A program made the translations under genes and the position numbers. Under the pieces are notes generated by a model that was not told where the DNA came from, made no database searches, and was given only the letters and a program-made list of their open reading frames with translations. This document shows, one piece after another, positions 23,415 through 35,225 of a DNA stretch of 64,000 bases; the stretch's first letter is position 1; each line of letters opens with the position of its first letter. The stretch comes from Kingdonia uniflora (taxonomy: Eukaryota; Streptophyta; Magnoliopsida; Ranunculales; Circaeasteraceae), in the NCBI GenBank assembly GCA_014058105.1, contig JACGCM010002156.1:558001-622000 (forward strand), given 5' to 3'.

Positions 23415-24141
23415 CTATGGTCGAATACTGTGGTAGTGTATCAAGGCATAACGGGGTGTGATCCGAACCAAGAGCGGGTAAATGAAAAACTTTTGTTGTA
23501 GAAAAGATAAATACCAATCCGCATTGGCCAGACTCCGATCCAGCCGTTCTTTAACATTAGCCCATCCCCGCCTTTTATTGTTCCAGGTAAATGCATGACC
23601 AGAAAAAATGAAATCGATAATCCCCACTTGTAACTTCCTTGGCGAAAGCGCTTTGAGCCGCTCGGAAAGGTTTACCCCCCTTTTTTATCAGTAATGTCAA
23701 AGATGGTGTTAAAATCCCCTAATATAAGCCAGGGACCAACATACCCGTAAGCCGTAGTTTCCAGAAGACGCCAGCTTTCATTACGATCCCTTTGGTACGG
23801 GCTCCCGTAGAAAAAAGAGATCATCCACAGATTATCCGACGGTTCAGAGTTTACCAGAACATTAATAATAAATTTGTTACAGAAAACCACATAAATAACA
23901 ATATTCTCCTTCCACATAACAGAGTTACCCCTAGAATCTCCCTTGACTCCAGTCGCCGGGACATCAACCCAGTTAGGATACCCAAGATTTTGAACCAAAT
24001 TCTGCATTTCTACAGTGGATCTTTTGGTTTCGGCTAAGAAAATAATATCCCCGTTAAAGGATTGGATAAGATAAGCTCCTTGAGATGACGAATTGCCGCC
24101 AGTCGACCCAGACCCCGACAATTCCAGGAGATAATTATCAT
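23415..24141 (-). pseudogene. LINE-2 endonuclease domain pseudogene
   Basis: The frame opens at ATG 24141 with MIIISWNCRGLGRLAA. It then changes frame near 24,070 to IIFLAETKRSTVEMQNLV and continues with GPWLILGDFNTIFD. A further frame change near 23,670 leads to HAFTWNNKRRGWANVKERLD. These are the Asn, Glu, Asp and Arg/Asp landmarks of the plant L1 endonuclease. It needs at least two frameshifts, so it is inactive. Confidence 0.8.
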
Positions 24142-24400
24142 AATGGCCCGGGTGGTCTCCGCGGAGCCATCTGAACCCTAGAAGAAAGATTAGATGCCAA
24201 ATAGTAACGACGAATCCGACGATAAGAAATAAAAACATAATTGCGCACCTGGATGTGAGAAGGTCTGCGAGTACCGGACTGAGTAGACTGAAATGGTATA
24301 GACATCTCGGCCAACTGAGTCGCTGCACGAATGTGACGACGCACCACCCTAGCCGAAGACAGTGGATACCCCTAATAAGGATATGTAGTCTGACGAGTTG

Positions 24401-25383
24401 GTTTGATATGCTTTTATCGTTCTAAGAATTTTCACCAAGGGGGAAGTCATGGCCTTGCATATATATATATTTTTGCCAAACTTTTAATGCTTCTTTACTA
24501 AAACGAAATGAATTCCCATGGTATTCTTCTCTACTCGATGGTCGAAGGTGATGCATAATTTGTACCCTTGAATTTCGTGTATGACATATTATCGACATCA
24601 TTTCTAAAATAAAATACAAAGCCATTAAATGCTTATGAGATGGTCGATAAATGATGCGTAATTCATAGCACAATTATTGAAAATTATAATCCAAGTTGTT
24701 GATAGCTAGTTGTCTTCCTACGAAATGTGCATCTTAATAGAAAGGTAATCATACGAGTCATACCCATGTCACTTGTCATCCATATGGTAGTTGTTCGACA
24801 ATCGTTTTCTTCAGTGGCCGATGTTCATCATTTCTCAGTTGTCACATGGAGAGAGATCAGAGGGCGTACTAGCTTTGGCATACTAAATTATACAATTATA
24901 TAACAAGCAAAGGTTCCAACTGTTTGAATAAGAGTAGAGTTTTAGATAAAGGGTAAACAGGTAGTTTGTATATTTAACCAAAAGCTATTTTTACACATGG
25001 ATATAATTGTCCATGTGTCACTAAATCCCATGAAGGAGAAGGAAGCTCTCTCCAACACCTAGATTCGCCTGCACTCATACTCTATATAAATCTTATAAAA
25101 ATAAATAGTTGGAGATATTATAGGAAGAAAGAGTGTTAAAAAAATAGTTGCTGCACTATGAACTCTTTAAGAATCTCCTTTTTTTTTTTTTTTCCTCCAT
25201 AACTTTCTAGAGAGAGGTTTTATGGAAAGGTTCTTGCTCTCTCCCATCTCACCCATTACTCCCATACAGACTCACCTCCCACCCCCTTGTTTTCTCTTCT
25301 CCACCTCAGGAAAAAATAGAAGTCTCACTATAGAAAAAAGAAGAAGGATGATACCATGGATCCCCTTAGCCCCTTGGGAAACC
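24401..25383. other. Intergenic, no gene seen
   Basis: AT-rich sequence with homopolymer runs lies between LINE-2 and the gag remnant. Short open frames at 24,422-24,673 and 25,222-25,434 show no domains. Confidence 0.5.
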
Positions 25384-26899
25384 TTAAAGATTTGTTCGAA
25401 AATGTTTCAACCCCAGAGAAAACCCCGGTCTTAATCCTTGACAGAGAAGATTGAGACTCAGCGGGAGAGGAATGGAGTTTTGGCTTGGCTTGGCTTGCAA
25501 ATCCTTGCCCCCTCCTTCTATGTTCAACCCATGCTCGATGGCATTGTCCTTATTTAGAGTAGGATTCTTAAGAAGTGTCAACTTCCCACTCCCCGAATCT
25601 CTTACGATAGCAATAGCAAGGTTTTCTTCGCAAACTTTCCGAGCGAGAAAGGAAGAGATACTATTTTAGAGCATGCCCCATACAATGTTCTTGGGTTCTC
25701 CCTACTCCTCGAAAATTTTAACCATATTTGGAGCTCTACAAAGTTTTCCTTCCCTTCGACTCACGCTTGAATCCAAATCTCCGCTCTACCTTCCGGATTC
25801 GGTTTATCTAAATCTGGAAGGTCAACAACCTCTGCGGCTAGTGCATATCTTTCTTTCTTGCTCTTCTCCTCCTTTGGCCTAAGCTCTGGGTGAAGTTTCT
25901 AACATCTATCTAAAATATGCCTACTCGCCTTACAATGATTGCAATAATTTTTCTTGGATGAAGACCCCTCTCCTTTGGACTTTCTCTTATGTTCGTTTTT
26001 CCAACTAGACTTGTACCCCGACTTGTTCTTGTCATCTTTTTTGTCACTCTTCAAGTACTTGCCTTTAATAGCAATTGTCTTCACGGTAATGTCCTCGATA
26101 TTGGCTATAGTAAAGAGCTTCATCTCTTTTCTAATAGACTCCGACAAACCCCCCGTGTACTTCATAAACACCTCATACTCGTCCACATCAATGTCCAAAA
26201 CCAAAGCTTGGTTATGAAATGCCGTAGTGTACTCCTGTACGGATTGCTCAAACGTTTGGCGCAAATTGTACCATTTATACCATCTCTCTTTCTCATACCC
26301 AATCAGATAAAATTACTTTCGCACTAATATTTTTAATTCTTTCCAACTCAAACTTCCTACATCGTGGTGTTTCCGATAAGATTTCTACCACGTGAGTGCA
26401 TGACTTGCGAATTTTAACGTAGAAAAACATATTTTCTGAGCATTGAAGTATTCATAAACGGAAAAATAGGTCTCTAACCTATCTAGCCAATTATCCAACT
26501 TCTCGACACCGATTGAACCGTCGAATACTAGAATTTTAATTTTAAAATTGATACAAATATTACATAAATGATTCAATGACTTATCAATACCCGATCGTTA
26601 CAGCATCACTAGAATCGCCATCTATCTCCGCAGTACCCTCGTCTCTATTCACCTTCAGAACCCCTTTCTTCCTCGAGTGTCCTCGTCGTTGAGAGCGACC
26701 TCGCTGTTTTTACCAAAGTGAAAGCCTTCGTAAGGTTCGTGAGACGCAATTGTTCTACCAACTCCCCTTCAGTAGAAGTTAGGTCAAAAACTGTTTCCAA
26801 AGTCGTGAGTAGATCGTCGGAATCACCCATCTCCAAATTGGTCTTCTTTTTCGAATTAGGTTTTCGGTGAATCTCCAATGAACTCACTAGCTTCTTCAT
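25384..26899 (-). pseudogene. Ty3/gypsy-type gag remnant
   Basis: Retrotransposon Gag proteins package element RNA. From ATG 26899 the minus strand reads MKKLVSSLEIHRKPNSKK, then changes frame to VFDGSIGVEKLDNWLDRLE and then LRQTFEQSVQEYTTAFHNQA. It continues to a CCHC zinc knuckle, CNHCKASRHILDRC (C-x2-C-x4-H-x4-C), near 25,910. Frameshifts near 26,600 and 26,270 and stops near 25,660-25,730 break it. No protease, RT or integrase follows, so the element is cut off after gag. Confidence 0.75.
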
Positions 26900-26963
26900 C
26901 GTTTGCTTGAGATGGTCACGTGTATATAAACCGCAATCACCCCCGAGAATCGTAACTGGAAAA

Positions 26964-26972
26964 CTGATACCA
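26964..26972 (-). other. Primer-binding site for initiator Met tRNA
   Basis: On the minus strand TGGTATCAG stands 65 bp before the gag ATG. This is the core of the common plant retrotransposon PBS complementary to initiator tRNA-Met. It places the 5' LTR just above 26,975. Confidence 0.6.
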
Positions 26973-26974
26973 CT

Positions 26975-27420
26975 TAATCCACATTACGAATAGAGAAACT
27001 CTAAAATGAATAATTGCACGAAGAACACACTAATTGGTTGGGAAAATCTTTTTAAAAACTTTAATTGCTTAATAAAAATTAATTACAATAGAATTACTCT
27101 CAAGCCCTAAGTCTTTTTATTAGAACTTTGATTGATCTAACATCTAAGGTCTTGCCTAGCCTTGCCCCTTTTATAGGGTTACAAGTTCCTAATTACAAAA
27201 TATGACAAATATGCCCTTAAACGCCTAAAGAAATAAGCTGAATCGCGCCTCTGTTCGAACATGACAAGTCTTTGTTCGAACAAAGAACATAACAAAAAGT
27301 GTATTCGAATAAAACACCTCAGGACTTAATCAATTCGAATAGAAAATAAGTCTGTTCGAATAGACCAGAAGTCGTTCGAGCGACTCCAAATCTCGTTCGA
27401 ACGACTTTGGCTCATTTTCA
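26975..27420 (-). repeat. Probable 5' LTR of the gag remnant (minus strand)
   Basis: The sequence upstream of the PBS has LTR-like layout on the minus strand: paired TTCGAA palindromes, a ccctataaaagg TATA box (about 27,170), then a U5-like tail. The tail (about 26,985-27,080) resembles 53,940-54,040, sharing tttcccaaccaatt-like and gtgttcttc text. Clear TG...CA ends were not found, so limits are approximate. Confidence 0.5.
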
Positions 27421-27524
27421 TCAAAACTTCCCTAGATCTTCCTGGATCACGAACTATCTCAATAAACTGACTGTGTATAAGTTGAAAGGTTTTGGTTTGT
27501 CTCATTTCGTGTATGTAAAGGTTC

Positions 27525-28240
27525 GTGGTTATCTCAGTCGAAGACAGTGATAAGATGAACCAAGAAGGAGGATCTAGGGCTGAAGAATGGAAATGTCGAA
27601 GACTGATATTGTCAAAGCCGTTCGAACGAATGATCATGTTTCTAGGGTTGAAGTCCAATTGTCGCAAAGTTGTTCGAACGAGCTTGGATGCCGTTCGAAC
27701 GAGTTTCGTGAAAAGCTGAACATCTATTTAAAGGAAGCGTTGCATCTCTTCTTAGTTTTTTTTCTCTTTTCTTTGGCAACAAGTTATTTTCGTGAGAGTA
27801 AAAATTCCTTTATCAAAAACACAACTTGAGATCAATCAAAACCTAAAAACGTTGAGATTGATGATTGAGTTAGTGTATCCTACTTCCCACAAAATGTTCT
27901 AGAGTGATTCAAGAAGGGTAATACTTGGTGTGAGATCAAAGAGCGTCGCTACGAGAACGAAGGGGATAGGGAGTGAAGCTTTGATCAAAAGAGAGATAAT
28001 CACAAGACGAGGTTATCAAGTCTGTAAGTGTAATTCAGATTAAACTCTTTTTATTAGTGGATTTTTGGTTGTCGTGTTCATCGACAACGACATGTGGTTT
28101 TTCTCGAGTAAAAAGTTTTCACAGGGTGAACAATTGTTTGTGTCATTTAATTCTTTGTCTTTACTTTTAATTGTTTATATTTAATCATAGATCATTGATT
28201 GATAGAATTAGGTCTGGCCTATTTCTCGAAATACGTTAAA
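27525..28240 (+). repeat. LTR-like fragment, plus orientation
   Basis: This noncoding stretch has three TTCGAAC-type palindromes (27,617-27,700), a ctatttaaagg TATA-like site (about 27,724) and a leader-like tail, as in a copia LTR. Termini and partner are not identified. It ends near the start of the mTERF relic. Confidence 0.35.
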
Positions 28241-28267
28241 TACCAAGCACATAAAATTTCATAAGTT

Positions 28268-28903
28268 TGCAAATGAGGGTGTCTAATCATCAACTTAGAT
28301 ATGCTGGATTTGGACACACCAAGATCTCGTAAAACTTTAACTTTAGGCACAATTAGCTTATGATGATTGGCATTGAAAATCCGCGTGGATTTCCTGATGG
28401 TAGAGGTAACATTTTCATCAGTAATAAGAAAAGTTTTGAGATAATCAAAAGAAGGGATGTTTGGACTTTTATGCTACTAGCGAGGAAGGTGGGGTTTGAA
28501 GAAACGTATGTGACAATTTGGGGACCAGAAAAACCTATCTGTTTAAGAAACACAAGTTTGGGTTCAAGCATGTTTTCCTTGTTGGCCAGCAGTAGGTTGG
28601 GGCGCTTGGCAATGAGATTTGAGATCAGGGGTTTGGTGAATCCATGTTCTTGGAAAAAGTTAAGGTTAAAATCAGGTTTAGTAGTGGTTTTGAAGTGAGT
28701 TTCTTAGATGCTGTAATTGCTGCTTGCGGTGAGAGACAACAATTATTAATAAGATAAGAAACAACAAATGATGAATCTTTTGTAGGTTTTAGTACTGAAA
28801 ATGATCTCCTCAAAAATGGGTTTTGGAAAATTGGGATTAAAACAAAATCCCCAAGTCTTTTCCCAATTTGAGTTTGCAAATTTCTAAACAGAAAAGCAAA
28901 CAT
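28268..28903 (-). pseudogene. mTERF-family pseudogene, copy 1
   Basis: This is a truncated, frameshifted paralogue of the open mTERF gene at 36,888-38,048. From ATG 28903 it reads MFAFLFRNLQTQIGKRLGDF and SSFVVSYLINNCCLSPQAAI, then shifts frame near 28,690. MLEPKLVFLKQIGFSGPQIV follows in another frame. Homology stops at about 28,268, roughly where the intact copy reaches codon 210. The upstream leader is also duplicated and is interrupted by Harbinger element B at 28,992. Confidence 0.88.
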
Positions 28904-28988
28904 TTTTAATCAAATCCAAAGTTTCTTTTACCTGCAACTTTAATTTGATGAGTTGAAGAGTTTGGAGCTTCCCTATCTCAGTTTGTTT

Positions 28989-29010
28989 TAAGAGCATCCG
29001 CAGCAGGGTG
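28989..29010 (+). repeat. Element B left TSD and TIR
   Basis: TAA at 28,989-28,991 is followed by the TIR GAGCATCCGCAGCAGGGTG. This matches the right end of element A (GAGCATCCACAGCAG) at 14 of 15 bases. Confidence 0.88.
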
Positions 29011-29137
29011 TGGGTTGAGTTGAGTTTTCCAACCCACACCCAAACGTCTCCCAGCAGGCACTATTTGAGTGCGATTTCCTTGAGCTGGCGCTACGGAAAC
29101 TCAACTGAGTGTGGGGAGCTCATACTAATTTTTTTTA

Positions 29138-29225
29138 AGTTTGGAGGTGTTTAGATCACCGCGCGGTGTTCTTTTTACCGCGCGGTAAAAGGAACACCGC
29201 GCGGTGATCTAAACACCTTCAAACT
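29138..29225. repeat. 88-bp near-perfect palindrome at left end of element B
   Basis: The sequence is its own reverse complement around 29,181/29,182 with only two mismatched pairs. It contains ACCGCGCGGT three times, once at the centre and once in each arm. It would form a long cruciform. It lies 146 bp inside the TIR. Confidence 0.92.
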
Positions 29226-29257
29226 CAATTATTTCTATAGATCACTCCCTGACTTTT

Positions 29258-30759
29258 TTGTCTTACCCAAAACCATATAGAGAAGAACCTCTACGTTCTC
29301 CCCAAATGGCGAACTCCGGCATTAGTGGTAATAACTCTACACCGCCGACCCCATCCTCCCAAAACCCACCTTCAACACCATTCGCTCAACACCCATCATC
29401 ACAATGCACTCCATACCTCTACCAAAACCCATCGCAATTTCAACCTCAATTCCAATCACAGACCCCACCTCCGTTTACTATGTCGCAAGGGGATCCCAGT
29501 TATGGACAATATTAAAGTCCATTTACACTATCTCAGCCGTAATCTCAGGCGTTTAGCCCGTACTATCAACCCTATCCGCTCACTCAACCTTAAGATTTTC
29601 AACCGCCAAATTACTTTTAGAACTATCTATTCCATGGTGAATCAACTCAGCACAGTCAAAGAGACACAAATGCGTCAATACCTATTGAAGCGGCGACTCC
29701 CCAGAAAGAAAAAAGAACCCACAAAACAAAGACCAAACGTGCAAGTGTTAGAAGATGTTGAGTTTTTGGACGAGACAGATAATGCTGGAATGCATTGGAC
29801 GGACGCAGACTTTACGTGTCTCGTAAGGGCGTGGGTAACAACTTCTGTCCAAACAAATGGCCGCATAAAAGGGTTTTACTTTCTATCAAAATGTCAACAT
29901 TGCCTTTAACAGAGACCCCGAGTGCTCTACACGACGATCATATGGGTCGACCAAATCTCAGTGGTATGCCCTTAATGCACAATGTGTGACGTACAAGGGG
30001 ATAGTTGCTTAAGAACGATTTAGGAATAACAGCGGAAAAATATAAGAAGATCGGGTACGTTATAGTTTCCTTCAACTCAATTTCAATTATATATCGCGGA
30101 TATACACGTTATTTATTTGTATTGGGTAATTTTGCGAATTGTAGGAAAAGGATGCACACAAAATCTATAAAGGCTTGAATGGCGGCAATGACTTCAAACA
30201 CCGTGAAGCGTATAAGATTTTGGCGCGGGAACCGCGATGGGCCAACCTAAGGGATGATGGGTTGAACCATGCGGTGAATATACCAAGAAATGTGGCCAAG
30301 AGAACATCGGACTATTCTTCTCCGGGGAACTCGGTCGGATCAAATAATCTATTGGAAGACCCTGACGGCCCACCCACACCTCAATCCGCGGGCCCAAATT
30401 CTTACTTAGATGGTTCGTTGTATGAGGGTGGAAGCAGGCCCATCGGCCAAAAACTCTACAGAAAGAACATTATATCACAAAAGGCAATGGAGGGTGTTAC
30501 TGCATCTGGTAGCGGTATCCATGCTCTGCTGGATGAACTACGGTTGGAGAAGATGCAAGCTAAAGAAGAAAAGGAAAGAAGAAGAGCAGAAGCAATACAA
30601 CACTGGCAAGCCAAAATGGATTTGGAGCAAGCAAAGGAAGATCGCAAAATCATGGAGAAAGACTTGAGTACTCTTTCTGGACATCAATTGCAATACTATC
30701 TACAAAGGCAAGCTGAGATAATGGAACGTCTGGCGAATTGGGGCGGACCAGGTACTTGA
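29258..30759 (+). pseudogene. Harbinger ORF1: Myb/SANT-like, NAM-associated C-terminal protein
   Basis: In PIF/Harbinger elements ORF1 is a Myb/SANT-like protein that works with the transposase at the element ends. The first block (MANSGISGNNSTPPTPSSQN, ATG 29306) is Pro/Gln/Ser-rich. After stops and frame changes comes a SANT-like helix segment, MHWTDADFTCLVRAWVTTSV, near 29,790. The last open block (30,175-30,759) begins within DFKHREAYKILAREPRWANL. It has the coiled-coil C-terminus of the NAM-associated family: LRLEKMQAKEEKERRRAEAI, then ERLANWG. Stops near 29,510-29,600 and 30,010 show it is decayed. Introns may account for part of the 29,900-30,150 gap. Confidence 0.75.
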
Positions 30760-31030
30760 AGTGGTGATAAAATGTAATTTAACTTTGCTGTATATTTGAG
30801 TTTTATTTCCAAGAATGTAATTTACCCTCCAATAATGTAATCGTCTGAATAATGTACTTTGCTATTGAAGAATGCAATCCTGTTTTCGAAATGTTTATTT
30901 CTGATAATATTGTGTTAAAACAAATACAAGATTAATGCAATATCAAAAACTTGTTTAATAAATTTGTACGACAAGAAGCATTAAATTACATGAATAACAC
31001 TCAGATAATACAATAAATAGAGTACTAGGT

Positions 31031-32354
31031 TTAAAAATTTCTTTTCACGGCCCACAAATGCTCGATTAGATCATCCTTTAGATCAAAGTGAAGTTCTCGA
31101 CTTCGAATCCGGTTCATTTTCAATATAAAAGATTCCATTATTCCGCGTTCGCGTACAATATCGAACCATTCGCCTTCGATAGTTGAGGGCTCGGCCGGAT
31201 CGTAGTCTAAGTATGATGGGAATGCACCTCGTTCCTCTTCGACGATCATATTGTGCATTATCACGCACCTCTTCATGACATTGCTCAAAACCTGGGGGTC
31301 CCACAATTTCACCGGATTTTTTACAACATTGAACCGAGATTGTAAAATCCCAAACGCCCGTTCTACGTCTTTTCGTCAGCTTTCTTATTATTGAGCAAAA
31401 AAAATTTGTTTCACTGTAACCGAATTGGATATGGTTTGGACAAGTGTTCCCCATTTGGGGTATATGCCATCCACTAGGTAATACCCCATATCATAAGCTT
31501 TCCCGACAATTGAATAATTGTAAGGCGGGGCGATACCATCAGCCAGGTCGGTGAAAATATGTGATTGTTGCAGGATATTAATATCATTGTTAGACCCTGG
31601 TAACCCAAAAAAGCATGCCAAATCCAAAGGTCGTGTGAAGCTACCGCTTCAAGAATCAGTGTCGCATTGGGGTAATGACCAGTAAATTGATTGGGCCAAG
31701 CTTTGGGAAAATTTTCCATATCCAATGCATGCAATCAAGGCTTCTTAACATGCCGGGAAATCCCTGGGACTTTCCGATCGCTTTTAACTTTTCGATGTCG
31801 GCAGCGTTTGGTGCTCGAAGATATTCCTCGCCAAAAATTTGTATAACCGCAACACAAAATCTTTTCATACATAACAAGGTTGTGCTTTCTCCTATTTTGA
31901 TATATTCGTCAAAAAGATCTACCGCAAAATCGTAGCTTAGGAAACATAGTGCTGCGACTACCTTTTGATACGGTGATAACCCCATAGTGTTGTTGGGTTT
32001 CTAGAAAAAATAACGATCATGTGCAACGACTGCATCGAATAGACGCATAAACATATCTCTACTCATACGAAAACGTCACCGAAATTCTCATGGCTCATAT
32101 GTGCAATTCGGGTCGAAGTAGTCTCGTATAAAGCTGTAATGCCCCAATGGGTGATATCGCTTCTTTCTCGTATCCTTACGGCCCATGACACTCCCGTGAT
32201 AACTCGAAGTTGCATCCTCAACTATTATGCTTACTGCATCTTGGTACAGAACGCAAATTGTCGCTGCACAATTATAGATAAGATCGTCATCAGAGGACGA
32301 CGACGATAAACCTGGAGGATCGGGTATGGATGAATCGGATGACGAAGAAGACAT
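31031..32354 (-). pseudogene. PIF/Harbinger DDE transposase pseudogene (element B)
   Basis: From ATG 32354 the minus strand reads MSSSSSDSSIPDPPGLSSSS, a Ser/Asp-rich N-terminus, then KRYHPLGHYSFIRDYF. Stops follow around RFRMSRDMF. The DDE core then reads GMLRSLDCMHW (first Asp), PGSNNDINILQQ (second Asp) and, in another frame, KDVERAFGILQSRF (Glu). The C-terminus is MKRCVIMHNMIVEEERG. Breaks: stops near 32,065-32,100 and 32,000, and frameshifts near 31,690, 31,620 and 31,385. The catalytic triad is intact in pieces. It is homologous to but divergent from the element A enzyme. It converges on ORF1. Confidence 0.87.
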
Positions 32355-32476
32355 TTGAGGCTGTGGAGTTGAGAGAAGGGTGTAATACCAGAAGGTAGAT
32401 GTGTTTCCAATGGAAGAGACGTGTAAAAAAGGGAGAATTGTAAAAGGGGAAGAAGCTGCGGGTCCTTTACCCTAGA

Positions 32477-32523
32477 TTTGGCGATGTTCATTTTACCGTG
32501 CGGTGTTCATTTCACCGCCAAAT
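32477..32523. repeat. Internal palindrome of element B
   Basis: An imperfect palindrome starts tttggcgatg, contains ttttaccgtgcggtgttc and ends accgccaaa. It belongs to the same motif family as the palindromes near the ends and lies about 120 bp upstream of the transposase start, between transposase and PMD gene. Confidence 0.75.
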
Positions 32524-33040
32524 TTATGTTTGTATTCTTAATGACAATTTTGTTTGAATAAAATTAGGTACTATTCGAATAAAACTGCACAGTGCCAAAT
32601 TGTGCAAAATTGCTGAAATTTATTCGAACAGACAAATAGTCTGCTCGATTAGACATTGAAAAAACTCTACCAAAAACCTAAAAACATCGCCAAATAGTTT
32701 GTAGAAATATAAAACACCTCAGTGCAAATTTATTCGAACAGACAAATAGTTAATTTCAACAAAAACTTTAATCAATTTCAACATTAGATAATAATGACTA
32801 ATGAACATTAAAAATATCCAAAACATCGTCTACAAATATATCGTCTACTCAGAATCATCTACATAATCAAAACACAGCTTCTACATCGTCTAAAAAAGCA
32901 TAAAAAAATACCAATATCTACTCAGAATCATCTCCATTACCCCGCCCCCTGCGGCTAGTACTGCATCCCCTGGTTCGCAGGCCAAATCCACGTTGCCTCA
33001 TCCTCGCATCTCCTCCAGGTGGTAGCGGCACCACTGTACG

Positions 33041-35099
33041 TCATGCCCCCTCATCAGCTGTAGGTCCTGAACGAGACAAAAAAACTTTATAAATATTTTG
33101 ACAAAATAAATATGACATTAAGAAAAAGGACCGTAATAAATACATAAATAAATTACCTATATGGGAATATAGCTGATGATCTATACTGTCAATTTGTCTG
33201 CGGGCAATAGCAAGCTCTTCATCCACCTCCTGGATCCTCTGTGCGTCCAGCGCAGACTCTGTAAGGACGAGTCGCCGCATACCATGGGTCAGGTGCCACA
33301 ACTCCTCTGCGCCGTAGGATGAAGATATGTATGGCGGGTCCCTCAAGCGGGCAATGGGGAGCCTCTCACGCCGCCTGTCCACTCCATGTGCCACCCCAGG
33401 TCTGGCCTCTCCGCCTCGTCAGACAAGCTGAAGTCCTGGGACAAGCTATGAACCGACGCTGACGTAACCACCACGGGTGTAATACCAGCTTTGAGTACAC
33501 TCGGTCCGAACAGATCTAAATTCCTCATCCTCTGGGAATCTGTCAACATGTGGCCTACCTCCAAAATTTGTTCAGCCCAGTATGAGGCGTAAGTCTCTCG
33601 CTCCTCCCCTACCACAAACTGCTCACAGTCAACGAACCCGACCTGTCTCATCTCATGTAAAATCGCTGAACTAATATGTGGCGACATGCTAAGCGGAGGA
33701 TCCAAAGGAATACCCACCTCGCCAGTCACCTGCCTCCAGCATCTATCCCCCAAGTAATATTCATAGTTTCCGTTTGGTACTTGAAGTAGTATCCTTTTAC
33801 GGGATATGAGTTTTACATTCAGTACGTTCTCTGTCTCAGACACTGCAAAATTGAACCAAGGTTCCCATGTGATCGTCTCAACAGTGCGGTGATCAATATG
33901 GTATCTGCCTATAATAAACAAATTGGTCGCCTGGTCATTTTTTTTCCTCCTGTTCCCCCTCTCACATGCTCTGAGGCACGGATAGGTCGGGTACTTTACC
34001 TCTTCCTTGACTATAGGGTGACCAACCCCACAATACTCGTTGAACCAATACTGCATTTTGGAATAACAGAAAAAATAATTAGAATTTATATTTAAGACGT
34101 TTATTAGAAGATATTTGATTTGTAAATAAAAAAAGTGTTAGTGTACCGGAAGAAGTTGCACAAATCCAGTGATGGTACCTCCGGTCGTGACTGCGGTATC
34201 CAAACCATGGTAAATGGAAGCAAGAATAGCAGAACCCCAGTCATATTGGGCAGCCGAGTCCAAATCATTCACGGGCGCGAGATATCTAAGCGGGACGGTG
34301 TCATTGGCCGTTTGGAACCACAAATGTCCCATCATGAAGAGGATAAAAGTACGAGCAATAGTAATATCATCCTCCCGATTAGCTTTGACGGTCAAGTACG
34401 TCTTCAAATGTGCAATGCTGACGTTCTCACTCTTTATATGGTTAAAATCAATGTTGGGGAGCAATTGTCTCGCATTGAATAAAATAGACCATGTGTCATC
34501 ATATGACACCTGTGTCGGATATCGACCGATGGACAATGATGTCAGCATAGTAAAATCAAGGGGAGTGGCCACTATCTCCGCACAAGGGAACAAAAACTTG
34601 TGTGTGGTCGGCCACCAACGCTCTGTAAGCGTCTGAATTAGCCGATTATCCGAATTGCCCAAGCGTATATCCATAAACTGCCCAAAAAATTCACCACGGC
34701 GTCCCTTACAGCTGGAAGTGTGGCAATATCCTTCCACACTTTGAACACCGTAGTGAATGTGTCGAGCACACGCATCGAATCCCGATTCTGTTTATTGAGG
34801 CATTTTGTCAAACACTTGATATATGGAAAAAAAAACAATTTTACAATTACACTAAAACTTACCGTGAGTTCCTTTCCCGTGTAATAGATGTGACTGACAC
34901 CGTCTGGGAGTTGAGTAATACACCTCCGCGGGAAGTTATCTTCGGTTGGGTTTGGTATATCTTGGGGTTGAACATCTTCAAATTCCACCCACTTTTTCTT
35001 CCTTCCGGACCTCGAGCGAGTTACGAAACGCTCAGGATCTCTTGTTCCTCTAAACCCAGGCAGAGTACTGGGGTGTGGGTCTCCCTCTGGCATTTGCAT
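33041..35099 (-). pseudogene. Plant mobile domain (PMD) gene in element B, frameshifted
   Basis: Four exons with GT-AG borders can be drawn: 35099-34863, 34814-34147, 34050-33157 and 33066-33041. Exon 1 (MQMPEGDPHPSTLPGFRGTR) ends at a donor matching the intron of the element A copy. Exon 2 holds the PMD core: LGNSDNRLIQTLTERWWPTT, FPCAEIVATPLDFTMLTSL and FMMGHLWFQTANDTVPLRYL. Exon 3 has YWFNEYCGVGHPIV, YYLGDRCWRQVTG and, after a frame change near 33,370, a coiled-coil tail EVDEELAIARRQIDSIDHQL. One T appears lost from a T run at 34,684-34,689, the other break. Only two frame errors separate it from a complete protein of about 600 residues, so it is much younger than the element A copy. Confidence 0.82.
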
Positions 35100-35225
35100 T
35101 TTGATTTTGTTGGAATTAAAGTTTTTTTTACCAAAGGATTTTTGAGAGAGATGTAGATATAAAAAACTAGAAAATAGTCGAATTCACTTGTGAGTTTTAC
35201 TTACAGATAATGCAGCGGTGCTTAG

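Larger units (their letters stand above)
19960..24400 (-). mobile_element. Second LINE (different L1-type family), decayed
   Basis: A full set of LINE ORF2 domains runs on the minus strand: endonuclease (about 24,141-23,415), RT (23,118-21,627), zf-RVT (about 20,930-20,800) and RNase H (to 19,983). Several frameshifts and stops separate the blocks. The 3' end (about 19,970, minus-strand sequence ending near ggtttatcaataaataa) is shared with a truncated copy at 38,318-38,746, which confirms the 3' boundary. I found no convincing target-site duplication. Upstream of the endonuclease only short broken frames remain, so the 5' limit is approximate. Confidence 0.85.

Noticed and set aside
33889..34636. 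Plus-strand open frames (68-140 codons) opposite the PMD gene
   Set aside because: Antisense to PMD exons with GT-AG borders and recognisable PMD text.
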